A DNA stretch of 64,000 bases. It comes from Rugosimonospora sp040255525 (lineage in GTDB: Bacteria; Actinomycetota; Actinomycetes; Mycobacteriales; Micromonosporaceae). Both the position numbers and the translations under genes were made by a program. The notes beneath the pieces were generated by a model that saw nothing but the letters and a program-made list of their open reading frames with translations, searched no databases and had not been told where the DNA came from. This document shows positions 41,797 through 50,162 of the stretch, piece after piece. The DNA is taken from assembly GCA_040255525.1 (NCBI GenBank), contig JBDZVD010000004.1, positions 62,001-126,000 of the forward strand, given 5' to 3'. Numbering within the stretch: the first letter of the stretch is position 1; the number at the start of each line of letters is the position of its first letter.

Positions 41797-42498
41797 GTGC
41801 TCTACTGGCTGCTCAAGTACGTCATCCTCGGCCCTTGGCTGAGGCTGATATTCCGGCCCCATGTCGAAGGGCGCGACAACGTGCCTGACCAGGGCGCCGC
41901 GATCATTGCGAGCAACCACCTGTCGTTCTCCGATTCGATCTTCATGCCGCTCATGGTCAAGCGAAAGGTGACCTTTGTGGCGAAGGCCGAATACTTCACC
42001 GGAAAGGGCATCAGGGGCTTCGTCACCAAGATGTTCTTCGTCGGCACCGGTACGATCCCGATCGACCGTTCGGGCGGCCGCGCCGCCCAGGCCGCGATCG
42101 ACACCGGGCTGCGCATCCTCGCCGAGGGCAAGCTGTTCGGCATCTATCCGGAGGGCACCCGATCGCCGGACGGCCGGCTCTACCGGGGCAAGACCGGCGT
42201 GGCCCGGCTCGCCCTCGACTCGGGGGCGCCGGTGATCCCCGTCGTCATGCTCAACTCCGACGAGATCCAGCCGCTGGGCCGGAGGCTGCCGCGGATCAAG
42301 CGGGTCCGGATCCGGTTCGGCCGGCCGATCGACTTCTCCCGGTACTCGGGCATGTCCGGCGACCGGTTCATCGAGCGCGCCGTGACCGACGAGATCATGT
42401 ATGAGCTGATGGAGCTGTCCGGCCGGGAGTACGTGGACGTCTACGCGCAGAAGGTCAAGACTCCGGAGACCCCGGCCAGCACCCCGCTGGCGGCCTGA
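41797..42498 (+). CDS. plsC: 1-acyl-sn-glycerol-3-phosphate acyltransferase (PlsC family)
   Basis: 233 residues. Motif I NHLSFSD (HX4D), motif III YPEGTRSPDGRL, and VARLALDSGAPVIPVVML are those of PlsC. Makes phosphatidic acid at the membrane. GTG 41797 has AGGAAGGA five bases upstream. Corresponds to Rv2182c by position. Divergent from the DUF308-like gene (162 bp). Confidence 0.92.
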   Translation: MLYWLLKYVILGPWLRLIFRPHVEGRDNVPDQGAAIIASNHLSFSDSIFMPLMVKRKVTFVAKAEYFTGKGIRGFVTKMFFVGTGTIPIDRSGGRAAQAAIDTGLRILAEGKLFGIYPEGTRSPDGRLYRGKTGVARLALDSGAPVIPVVMLNSDEIQPLGRRLPRIKRVRIRFGRPIDFSRYSGMSGDRFIERAVTDEIMYELMELSGREYVDVYAQKVKTPETPASTPLAA

Positions 42499-42561
42499 CC
42501 GTCCGGCCGGCGGCCCTCGCCGCCCCCGCGTTGCGCGGTGCCCGGCGACCGGATCGTCCGG

Positions 42562-45500
42562 CTACCCGGCCGGCCGGTCGATCGTGACCGGCAGCCCGTC
42601 CAGCAGCCGCTGCGCGTCGTTGCGCCCGGCGAACTCCGCGATCTCGGTGAGGATCGGGTCGGTCCGGTCCAGCTTCCCCGCCGCGTGCATCGCCCGGGCG
42701 GCGTGGACCAGCGCCAGCGCCCGGTCGGTGGCGTCGCCGATCCGCCCGTACCGCTCGGCCGCCGTCAGGTACGGGTCCGGGTCGCCGCTCTGGCGGCCGT
42801 CGAGCATGTTCAGGGCGGCCAGGACCCAGGGCGTGAACCGGGGGGACCGCTCCAGGATCGCCCGTACCCGGGCAGCCGCCTCCGTACCCAGCAGCACGCC
42901 CGCGTTGGCGATCGCGATCACCCACTCGGCGAACGCCAGCATGTGTGTTCCGGCCCAGTCCTCCTCCAGCGACTCCAGCAGCTCCCAGGCCCGCTCCGTC
43001 CGCCCCTGCAGGGCCCGGCAGAGCGTCGCGTGCGCGAGCGTGGCGAGCAGTACCCGGTGGAACCCGCCCCGCTTCGCGGTGGCCACCGCCCGGTCCACGG
43101 CCGCGTCGTCGACGTCCTGTCCACGCAGCGCCCGCAGCCACATGCTCTGGACCACCACGTACAGGTCCCACTCCGCCGTCGGGCGGCGCATCACCTCGAC
43201 CGTTGCCTTGATCGAGGCGTCCCAGTTGCCGGCGTAGTACGCGCGCCCGGCGTCCTCCGCGAAGCTGGCGGTCAGCGCGTGGCCGCCGGCCACGTCGAGG
43301 CTGTTCTGCTCGTCGAGCAGCCGGTTGCAGGCGGCCAGGTCGCCCTCTTCCATGTACGCCCAGGCCAGGTTGTTGACCGCGCGCCGGTGGCTTTCCAGCC
43401 GGTGCCGCCGGGAGTGCTCGGTCACCTCCCGGAGCTGGCCGAAGCCCTCCAGGTCACCGGCCAGGAACCGGGCGGTGGCCAGCGTGATGGTCGCGCTCGC
43501 GTGCACCTCGATGAGCCCGAGCCGGTCGGCCAGCTCGGCGGCCGCGTCGGCGGCGACGATGGCCGGCTCGGTCTCGAAGTTCAGCATGTGCGTCCGGGCC
43601 AGCTCCAGCAGCGCCGTCGCCTTGTCCGCCGAGTCCGGCAGCGAGGCGTACAGCTCGACGGCACGGTCCAGGTACGAGAGGGTGGCCGGCCGGTCGGCCC
43701 GGCTCCAGGCGGCGGTACCGAGCATGGTCCACGCGTGGGCCGCGCCGGCCCGGTCGCCCGAGTCCAGCAGCCGCCCGGCGAGCCGTTCGAGCAGTTCGAT
43801 CCCGCCGTCGGCGAGGAACGCGTCGCCGTCGCGGTAGAACGCCAGCTCGGCGGCGAACAGGTCGAGGGTCGGGTCATCGGGCAGGTTGAGCCCGCGGGCC
43901 CGCTGCACCCACTCGGTGGCCGTGTCCAGCGCGTGCAGCGCGTACGCCCGGCGCGCCGCCCGGTGCATCGCCTCCCGGGCGGCGGGGGCGTAGGGCGCGG
44001 TGTCCGACCCGAGCGTCCGGGTGATCTCGTGGGCCGCCCAGCGATGGTGGGCCAGCACCTCGGCGAGGTCGCTCTGGCGCCCATCGGACACGGTCTCCAG
44101 CCAGTCGGCGGTGCGTTGGTGGCGGGCGACCCGCTCGCTGCGCGGCAACCGCTGGTAACAGACGTCGCGCACGAGGATGTGCCGGAACCGGTACTCCGTC
44201 TGGCCGGCCATCGTGGAGGTGGGCAGCTCCTGGATCAGGTCGCGTTGCTCCAGCCGGGACAGCGCCCGTTCGGCGGACTCGACCAGCCGGTTGGCCGCGT
44301 GCGCCACCGCCCCGGGCCAGAACTGCCGGCCGACCACCGCGGCGGCCTGGAGGATCGCGCGATCCGCCGGGTCGAGCAGGTCCAGCCGGTTCGCGATGAC
44401 CGCCTGTACGTTGTCCGGCATCGGCGGCGCGGTGGTGAGGTCGACGGTCGGCGGCAGGTTCGCCGGCCGGCGCACTCCGGCGCCCTCCAGCAGCATGCGC
44501 ACGTACTCGTGCGCGTACAGCGGATTCCCGTCGGCCAGCTCGATCAGCGTGTCCGGGGTGGCCGTGGCGGCGCCGAACATCAGCGAGTACAGGGTGCCGA
44601 TGTCGGCGTCGGACAGCGGCGGCAGCGAGATCGACACCGTACCGGTGATGGTACTGGTCCAGCTCGGGTGGCGCTGGCGCAGCTCGGGGCGGGCCGTGCA
44701 GATCACCAGCAGCGGCAACCCGCGGGCCGACGCGCCGAGCTTCTCGACGAACCGCAGCATCGGCTCGTCCGCCCAGTGCAGGTCCTCGAAGACCAGTACC
44801 GTCGGCTGACGCGCCGCCATGGCCAGGATGAAGCGCCGCCAGGACTGTTCGGTCTCGGCCGGCGACAGCCCGGCACCGGGCAGCCCGACCAGCGGCTCCA
44901 GCGCGCCGGCGAGCCGGTCGGCGTCGTCGCCGACGGTCAGCTCGACCAGCGTGGCGTGCAACCGGCGCCGGGCGGTCTGTTCGTCGTCCGAGTCGAGGAT
45001 GGCCGCCTCCGCCTTGACGATGTCGGCCAGCGCGGCGTAGGCGACGTTCTCCCCGAACGGCGGGCAGTGCCCGACCCGCCAGCAGATCGGCGGGTCGGTG
45101 ATGGTGGCGGCGTGCCGGGCCAGCTCGCGCAGCAGCCGGCTCTTGCCGATGCCGGCGGCACCGAAGATGGTCACCAGTTGCGGCGTGTGGGTGCGCACGG
45201 TCCGGTGCAGCGCGTTGATGAGCAGTCCGCGCTCGTGCTCCCGGTCGACCATCGGGGTCGGCTCGGTGTCCAGTTGCCCGGCGCGGGAACGCCGGGCGGC
45301 GACCGCGAGCCAGATCCGGCTGGGCCGCGAGCGGCCGCGCAGTACGGCGGTGGGCTGCTCGACGTACTCGATGTCGGTGTGCGTGGCGGTGTGTGTGTTC
45401 TCACAGATGAAGACCCCACCGCCGGGCGCCAGTTCCTGGAGCCGGGCGGCGGTGTTGACCACGTCGCCGGCCACGATGGCCTGGCCGCCGTCCCGGGCCG

Positions 45501-46005
45501 CGGACACGTCGACGAGCGCTTCGCCGGTGGCGATGCCCACCCGGAAGGTCAGGTCGGCGACCTGGATGCGGGCTTGGCGCGGGAGGATCCGTTGCAGTTC
45601 CAGCGCGGCCCGCACGCAGCGCAGGGCGTCGTTCTCGGTGGCCACCGGCGCGCCGAACAGCGCCATCGCCGCGTCGCCGATGTACTTCTCGACGACGCCG
45701 CCGTACTGGCCGACCACCCGGCGTACCGCGGTGAAGTAGTCGTTCTGCATGGCCCGGACCTGTTCCGGGTCGGCTCCCTCGGTGAATGACGTGAATCCGA
45801 CAACGTCGATGAACAGGACGCTGACCCGCCGCCGGTCGGCGGCCGGCTCCTGCAGGGAGCGCCCGCAGTTGGTGCAGAACGAGGCTCCCGCGTCGTTGCC
45901 GTGCCCGCAGTGCGGACATGCCGGGCGCAGGCTGGCGCCGCAACCGCCGCAGAAGCGATCGCCGGCGTTGGCGATGCGATGGCAGGTCGGGCACGTGGGT
46001 TCGAT
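42562..46005 (-). CDS. Class III cyclase with zinc ribbons, AAA ATPase and TPR-like region
   Basis: 1147 residues if it starts at ATC 46005. Residues 5-47 form two zinc ribbons (C5/C8/C19/C22 and C30/C33/C44/C47). The class III nucleotidyl cyclase domain begins at VSVLFIDVVGFTSFTE (metal Asp67) and continues through KYIGDAAMALFGAP and GDVVNTAARLQELA. An AAA-like ATPase follows (Walker A FGAAGIGKSRLL, Walker B LVFEDLHWADEP), then a long helical repeat region. The start is odd: the only SD (GGAGG, complement of 46011-46015) lies five bases from ATC 46005, and no in-frame ATG, GTG or TTG occurs before ATG 45750, which would delete the zinc ribbons and Asp67. The product is likely a signalling protein; the ligand is unknown. 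Confidence 0.82.
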   Translation of the reverse strand: MEPTCPTCHRIANAGDRFCGGCGASLRPACPHCGHGNDAGASFCTNCGRSLQEPAADRRRVSVLFIDVVGFTSFTEGADPEQVRAMQNDYFTAVRRVVGQYGGVVEKYIGDAAMALFGAPVATENDALRCVRAALELQRILPRQARIQVADLTFRVGIATGEALVDVSAARDGGQAIVAGDVVNTAARLQELAPGGGVFICENTHTATHTDIEYVEQPTAVLRGRSRPSRIWLAVAARRSRAGQLDTEPTPMVDREHERGLLINALHRTVRTHTPQLVTIFGAAGIGKSRLLRELARHAATITDPPICWRVGHCPPFGENVAYAALADIVKAEAAILDSDDEQTARRRLHATLVELTVGDDADRLAGALEPLVGLPGAGLSPAETEQSWRRFILAMAARQPTVLVFEDLHWADEPMLRFVEKLGASARGLPLLVICTARPELRQRHPSWTSTITGTVSISLPPLSDADIGTLYSLMFGAATATPDTLIELADGNPLYAHEYVRMLLEGAGVRRPANLPPTVDLTTAPPMPDNVQAVIANRLDLLDPADRAILQAAAVVGRQFWPGAVAHAANRLVESAERALSRLEQRDLIQELPTSTMAGQTEYRFRHILVRDVCYQRLPRSERVARHQRTADWLETVSDGRQSDLAEVLAHHRWAAHEITRTLGSDTAPYAPAAREAMHRAARRAYALHALDTATEWVQRARGLNLPDDPTLDLFAAELAFYRDGDAFLADGGIELLERLAGRLLDSGDRAGAAHAWTMLGTAAWSRADRPATLSYLDRAVELYASLPDSADKATALLELARTHMLNFETEPAIVAADAAAELADRLGLIEVHASATITLATARFLAGDLEGFGQLREVTEHSRRHRLESHRRAVNNLAWAYMEEGDLAACNRLLDEQNSLDVAGGHALTASFAEDAGRAYYAGNWDASIKATVEVMRRPTAEWDLYVVVQSMWLRALRGQDVDDAAVDRAVATAKRGGFHRVLLATLAHATLCRALQGRTERAWELLESLEEDWAGTHMLAFAEWVIAIANAGVLLGTEAAARVRAILERSPRFTPWVLAALNMLDGRQSGDPDPYLTAAERYGRIGDATDRALALVHAARAMHAAGKLDRTDPILTEIAEFAGRNDAQRLLDGLPVTIDRPAG

Positions 46006-46218
46006 GTTGTCCTCCGGGGCTTCTGGGCTGCGCGCGGACGCTCAGTATCGTGACACGGCGGCAGCGGTCCGACCAACGTGTCTGGTAGCCGAAGACAGGC
46101 CGGCGGGTGGGCCGGACGGTGGGTAGAGTCGGCTCTCGCTTGCGGCGATCGGTCTCCGTTCGCGGCGATCAGTTGAGGGCAGATCAGTCAATCAGGCGCG
46201 AGCGGAGGGACCCGAACG

Positions 46219-46488
46219 GTGTACGTACGACTCGTGGCGGCTTGGGCCGACCCCTCCGGTGCGGTGCATGGCCCCGGCGAGTTCGTCGACGTCGACGTGG
46301 TCACGCTCGCCGAGCTGGAGGAGCAGGGCGTGGTAGAGAACGCTGGCGAGGAGAACGAGGACGTCACCGGTCCCGGGGAGAGCGACGAAGAGGAGCCCAG
46401 CTACGTCGGCCCCAGCTATGTCGGGCCCAGCTACGTCGGGCCGAGCGAGGAGACCGAGGAAGAGGAAGAGGACCCGGACGACGAGTGA
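46219..46488 (+). CDS. Small acidic protein with YVGPS repeats
   Basis: 89 residues. The first ~40 (VYVRLVAAWADPSGAVHGPG) are a compact domain; the rest is strongly acidic, with three copies of the 15-bp unit at 46396-46440 encoding PSYVG. GTG 46219 has GGAGG ten bases upstream. No family is recognised; the start is loosely like small phage structural proteins. It is divergent from the cyclase gene (213 bp). Confidence 0.65.
   Translation: MYVRLVAAWADPSGAVHGPGEFVDVDVVTLAELEEQGVVENAGEENEDVTGPGESDEEEPSYVGPSYVGPSYVGPSEETEEEEEDPDDE
46396..46440 (+). repeat. Three 15-bp tandem units encoding PSYVG
   Basis: CCCAGCTACGTCGGC, CCCAGCTATGTCGGG and CCCAGCTACGTCGGG in frame within the acidic protein. 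Confidence 0.85.
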
Positions 46489-46560
46489 CGCCTCGGCACG
46501 GCGGAGCGAATCCTGGCGGGGCCGGACGATCCGGTCCCGCCATGGACCTCCGGTCGAGGG

Positions 46561-47030
46561 TCAGCGCGCCTCGGCCGGCCTGCGGGCGGTGTGGACCGCG
46601 CGGGTCAGCACCGGGTACGTGAAGGCCACGGTGCCCAACACCCCGGTACCGGCGACCACGAGTACCCAGCGCGCTCCCAGGCCGGCGAGCAGCGGGCCAC
46701 CGATCGCGTACGCGAGCACCTCGGCGGCGTACGGGAACGTGTACACGGTGCCGAAAACCGTACCGAGGCGCTGCTGCGGTACCCGGCGGCACGGTCAGCC
46801 GGCGCCGGAATCCGGGCGCGGCCAGCAGCGCGGCGGACAGGACGAAGGTGGCGGCGTTGACCAGCAGCGTGGACCGCAGCCCCGCGCCGGCCAGCAACAG
46901 GCCGCCGAGTGCCGGGCCGGCCGCGATGCCGGTGTTGACCGCGGCGGCGAGCTGGGCGTTCGCGGCCGGCAGCCGCTCGGTACCGACCAGCTGCGGCACG
47001 AGGCTGCGCCCGCCACGAGCCGCCCGCCGC
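46561..47030 (-). pseudogene. MFS transporter remnant
   Basis: Two frames carry transporter-like sequence. The upstream part (from about 47030) reads VPQLVGTERLPAANAQLAAA, then GPALGGLLLAGAG and NAATFVLSAALLAA, matching MFS segments 4-6. After about 46800 the homology moves to another frame: LGTVFGTVYTFPYAAEVLAY and GGPLLAGLGARWVLVVAGTG, resembling the last segments. The middle domain is missing and the N-terminus is absent, so the gene is decayed by deletion and frame change. It directly abuts the 3' end of the Crp gene. Confidence 0.78.
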
Positions 47031-47723
47031 TCAGCGGTCGGTCATGCCGCCGCGGCGGCGCAGCGCGGCCAGGTCGGTGACGACGATCCGCCGCCCTTCG
47101 GTGCGTAGCCAGCCACGGCTGGCGAACGACCCGATCGCCTGGTTGACGCTCTGCCGCGAGCCGCCGGCCATCTCCGCGAGCTGGCTCTGGTTCAGCTCGA
47201 TGGTGACCATCGGCGCGTGGCTGTCGCCGGCGAGCCGGACCAGCGTCTTGGCCACCCGGCCGGGCAGGTCCAGGAAGACGTGGTCGGCATTCTGCTCGGT
47301 GAGCCGGCGGATCAGCGCGCCGAGCGAGCGCATGACCGCGTCGAGGATGTGCGAGTTCGCGTGCACGAGTTCGATGAACGCGCCGCGGGACAGCGCGAGC
47401 GCCGAGCAGTCCTCGATGGCCTCGGCCGAGGCCGACCGCGCCGAACCGTCCAGAAGGGACACTTCGCCGAACACGTCGGGCGGCCGGATCACGGTCAGGA
47501 CCGCCCGTTCCCCGGTCGGCGAGGTGCGGAAGACCGCGATCGCGCCGCGCTTGAGGATGATGAGCGAGTCGCCGGGGTCGTTCTCGACGAACAGCAGTTG
47601 ACCCTTGCGGTACGTGCGGGGAACCGCCGCGGCGATGACCCGCTGGCGTACCTCGGGCTCCAGCCCGGCGAACATCTCGACGCCGGTCAATGCGTCGCCG
47701 GGATCCGGCAACCGTACATCCAC
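47031..47723 (-). CDS. Crp/Fnr family transcriptional regulator
   Basis: 230 residues. Cyclic-nucleotide-binding-type beta-barrel (about 15-130: GQLLFVENDPGDSLIILKRG, PPDVFGEVSLLDGSARSASA) and a winged helix-turn-helix with recognition segment MAGGSRQSVNQAIGSF. The barrel keeps FGEVSLLDG, which fits cAMP binding. GTG 47723 is preceded by GGGGAGGGG with a 7-base spacer. The cyclase 1 kb away could supply the cyclic nucleotide (inference). It is transcribed toward the MFS remnant. Confidence 0.9.
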   Translation of the reverse strand: MDVRLPDPGDALTGVEMFAGLEPEVRQRVIAAAVPRTYRKGQLLFVENDPGDSLIILKRGAIAVFRTSPTGERAVLTVIRPPDVFGEVSLLDGSARSASAEAIEDCSALALSRGAFIELVHANSHILDAVMRSLGALIRRLTEQNADHVFLDLPGRVAKTLVRLAGDSHAPMVTIELNQSQLAEMAGGSRQSVNQAIGSFASRGWLRTEGRRIVVTDLAALRRRGGMTDR

Positions 47724-48154
47724 GGGCCAACCCCTCCCCGGTCGCCGCACAACAGCTAACTAGATCATGACCCTGTTGTTGCTCTGTGTACACCCCTGAC
47801 GTACGCGATGACCTCATACCGCTACGTGGCGGGTACCGCGTGGCAGGCTAGCCGGTCCCGGTGTTCGGCGCCAGCCAGGGGCCGCTGGTCGCCGCCGGTC
47901 GCCGGTGCTGGCAGGCACGGATCCGGATTCCGTCCGTGCCCGCCCTGGCCTGCTCGTACCATAATCGCCTTTCCCGCCGGAGACGAGCCGACCCGGGCGT
48001 GGTCGCGGATGGCGTTTTGATGTCGGTTCGCGGACCGGCACGTACGCGGGCGATCGGCACCGGCGGCGCCCGGGGCGGCGTGACGGGTCCCGCGTGAAAC
48101 ATTCTCGGCCACGCCCCGCGGCACCGCTCGATGTCGAACGGTGAATGATGGGCG
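47724..48154. other. Intergenic stretch between Crp and exoribonuclease genes
   Basis: 431 bp between two divergent genes. The first ~100 bp has an 8-bp palindrome GTGTACAC at the Crp gene's 5' side. A hairpin GGCACGGA / TCCGTGCC with an 11-base loop lies at 47914-47940. No gene with an SD was found on either strand. Confidence 0.45.
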
Positions 48155-48667
48155 GTGATGGTCTACCGCTATTTTTACGACTGCGAGTTCATCGAGGACG
48201 GGCGCACCGTCGACCTGGTGTCCATCGGCATGGTCGACGAGCACGGTCGCGAGTTCTACGCGGTCTCCACCGAGTTCGACGGCTCCCGCGCCGTGCCCTG
48301 GGTCCGCCGCAACGTGCTGGACCGGCTGCCCTCGCCCGGCGACCCGGTCTGGCGCTCCCGCCAGCGCATCCGCGACGACCTGCACACGTTCCTCACCGAG
48401 CCGCTGCGCGGCCGGCCGGACGAGATCGAGCTGTGGGCCTGGTACGCCGCGTACGACCACGTCGTCCTCGCCCAGCTGTGGGGGCCGATGACCGCGCTGC
48501 CCCGGGAGATCCCGCGGTTCACGAAGGACCTGCGCCAGCTCTGGGACGACCGGGGAAGGCCCGAGCTGCCCGACGCGACCGGCCGGCACCACGCGCTCGT
48601 GGACGCCCGGCACAACCTGGCCCGGTGGCGGGTACTGAGCGACCCCGCGCCCGCGGCCCGCGGCTAG
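48155..48667 (+). CDS. 3'-5' exoribonuclease (Rv2179c-like)
   Basis: 170 residues. DEDD-type exonuclease: YDCEFIEDGRTVDLVSIGM holds the first acidic pair, WAWYAAYDHVVLAQL the second, and RHHALVDARHN the last Asp and His. Rv2179c defines this actinobacterial exoribonuclease family, reported to bind AMP and to act on RNA 3' tails. Either GTG 48155 or ATG 48158 serves as start; no strong SD. Confidence 0.9.
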   Translation: MMVYRYFYDCEFIEDGRTVDLVSIGMVDEHGREFYAVSTEFDGSRAVPWVRRNVLDRLPSPGDPVWRSRQRIRDDLHTFLTEPLRGRPDEIELWAWYAAYDHVVLAQLWGPMTALPREIPRFTKDLRQLWDDRGRPELPDATGRHHALVDARHNLARWRVLSDPAPAARG

Positions 48668-49017
48668 CGCGCGTTCTCCACGCCCAGCCGGTGATCGCCG
48701 GCTGACCCGTCCGGGCGCGTCCGGCCGGCTGGCCTCCGCCGCAGTTCGGCGCGGCTGTCCCGGCGTGTCCCGCGTTCATCCGGCGTTCTCCGGGGTGGCG
48801 CTTTCTGCGCCCGGCGCCGGGTACTACAGTGCGCTCGTGAGCGCCACGTCGGACCGGTGAGCAGCCGGCCGGCGATGCGATCCTCCCGGGACCGGCAATG
48901 TCGCCGAGTGTGTGCTCCTGGGGCTTGTTGGGCAGCAACCCAACGACCTGTCGGCGGTTGCCGGCGCCCCGCGGCGCCGGACGCCCAGCGTTCCAGACAT
49001 GGAAGGACGAGCACGTT
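48668..49017 (+). other. Long leader region of the phosphofructokinase gene
   Basis: 350 bp. A short hairpin AGCCGG / CCGGCT (48686-48703) follows the exoribonuclease stop. A -10-like TACTAC is at 48822. The last ~90 bp before the kinase start hold two hairpins: GTTGGG / CCCAAC (48927-48944) and CCGGCGCC / GGCGCCGG (48961-48980). The region looks like a structured 5' UTR. No ORF with an SD was found. Confidence 0.45.
48961..48980 (+). promoter_or_regulatory. Hairpin in the phosphofructokinase leader
   Basis: 8-bp perfect stem CCGGCGCC / GGCGCCGG with loop CCGC, about 38 bp before the start codon. It could act as an attenuator or protect the mRNA end. Confidence 0.45.
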
Positions 49018-50046
49018 ATGCGTATCGGTGTGCTGACCGGGGGCGGGGACTGCCCCGGCCTGAACGCGGTGATCCGCGCGGTGGTGCGCAAGGGGGTGGA
49101 CACCTACGGGCATGAGTTCGTCGGTTTCCGGGACGGCTGGCGGGGACCGCTGGAGGGGCTGACCCGGCCGCTCGGCGTCGCCGAGGTACGCGGGATCCTG
49201 CCGCGTGGCGGCACGATCCTGGGCTCGTCCCGTACCAACCCCTTCAAGATTGACGGCGGCGTCGAGAAGATCCAATCGAACCTGGCCGAACTGGGCATCG
49301 ACGCGCTGGTCGCGATCGGCGGCGAGGACACCCTCGGCGTGGCCACGAAGCTCGACGAGCTGGGCGTGAAGGTGGTCGGCGTGCCGAAGACCATCGACAA
49401 CGACCTGGGCGCCACCGACTACACGTTCGGCTTCGACACCGCGGTCAACATCGCCATGGAAGCCATCGACCGGCTGCACACCACGGCGGAGAGCCACCAC
49501 CGCACCCTGGTCGTCGAGGTCATGGGCCGGCATGCCGGCTGGATCGCGCTGCACGCCGGGCTCGCCGGCGGCGCCAACGTGATCCTGCTGCCCGAGCGCA
49601 ACTTCGACGTCGACCAGGTCGCGACGTACGTCGAGAAGCGCTTCCAGCACCAGTACGCGCCGATCGTCGTGGTGGCCGAGGGCGCGCAGCCGCTGGAGGG
49701 CCAGATGGTCACCCAGAACCAGGAGCTGGACGCGTTCGGGCACGTGCGGCTCGGCGGCATCGGCCAGTGGCTGGCCGAGTCGCTGGAGGCCAAGACCGGC
49801 AAGGAGGCCCGTACCGTGGTGCTGGGCCACATCCAGCGCGGCGGCACCCCGAGCGCCTTTGACCGGGTACTGGCGACACGGTTCGGCCTGCACGCGATCG
49901 ACGCGGTGCACCAGGGTGACTTCGGCAAGATGGTCGCGCTGCGCTCCACCGACATCGTCCGGGTGCCGCTGGTCGAGGCGACCCGTGAGCTCAAGACGGT
50001 TCCGATCGAGCGGTACACCGAGGCCGAGGTCTTCTTCGGTTCGTGA
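49018..50046 (+). CDS. pfkA: 6-phosphofructokinase, PPi-dependent type by signature
   Basis: 342 residues. Phosphorylates fructose-6-phosphate. Nucleotide site GVLTGGGDCPGLNAVIRAV; active site KTIDNDLGATDYTFGF; MGRHAGWIALHAGLA. Two residues discriminate the phosphoryl donor in this family: in ATP enzymes the motif is GGDGS and PGTIDND. Here it reads IGGEDTLGVA (Asp at the position of E. coli Gly104) and VPKTIDND (Lys at 124), the combination of pyrophosphate-dependent PFKs such as that of Amycolatopsis. ATG 49018 has GGAAGGA upstream. Confidence 0.9.
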   Translation: MRIGVLTGGGDCPGLNAVIRAVVRKGVDTYGHEFVGFRDGWRGPLEGLTRPLGVAEVRGILPRGGTILGSSRTNPFKIDGGVEKIQSNLAELGIDALVAIGGEDTLGVATKLDELGVKVVGVPKTIDNDLGATDYTFGFDTAVNIAMEAIDRLHTTAESHHRTLVVEVMGRHAGWIALHAGLAGGANVILLPERNFDVDQVATYVEKRFQHQYAPIVVVAEGAQPLEGQMVTQNQELDAFGHVRLGGIGQWLAESLEAKTGKEARTVVLGHIQRGGTPSAFDRVLATRFGLHAIDAVHQGDFGKMVALRSTDIVRVPLVEATRELKTVPIERYTEAEVFFGS

Positions 50047-50162
50047 CGCCCGAGCCGTCCCCGGGCGACCGGTCCGGGGTCGTCGCGCGGCGCGGGACGC
50101 GTTGGGCAGGCGGGCCGGGAGCGGTCGCTTTCGGGGACGGCACGGTCGAGGGGAGCAACCAC

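Noticed and set aside
42538..45789. Plus-strand frame of 1083 codons opposite the cyclase gene
   Set aside because: Composition is arginine-, glycine- and proline-rich without any motif, while the minus strand encodes recognisable domains.
47760..47810. Crp-type operator in the Crp promoter
   Set aside because: Only GTGTACAC fits; the TGTGA-N6-TCACA consensus is not met.
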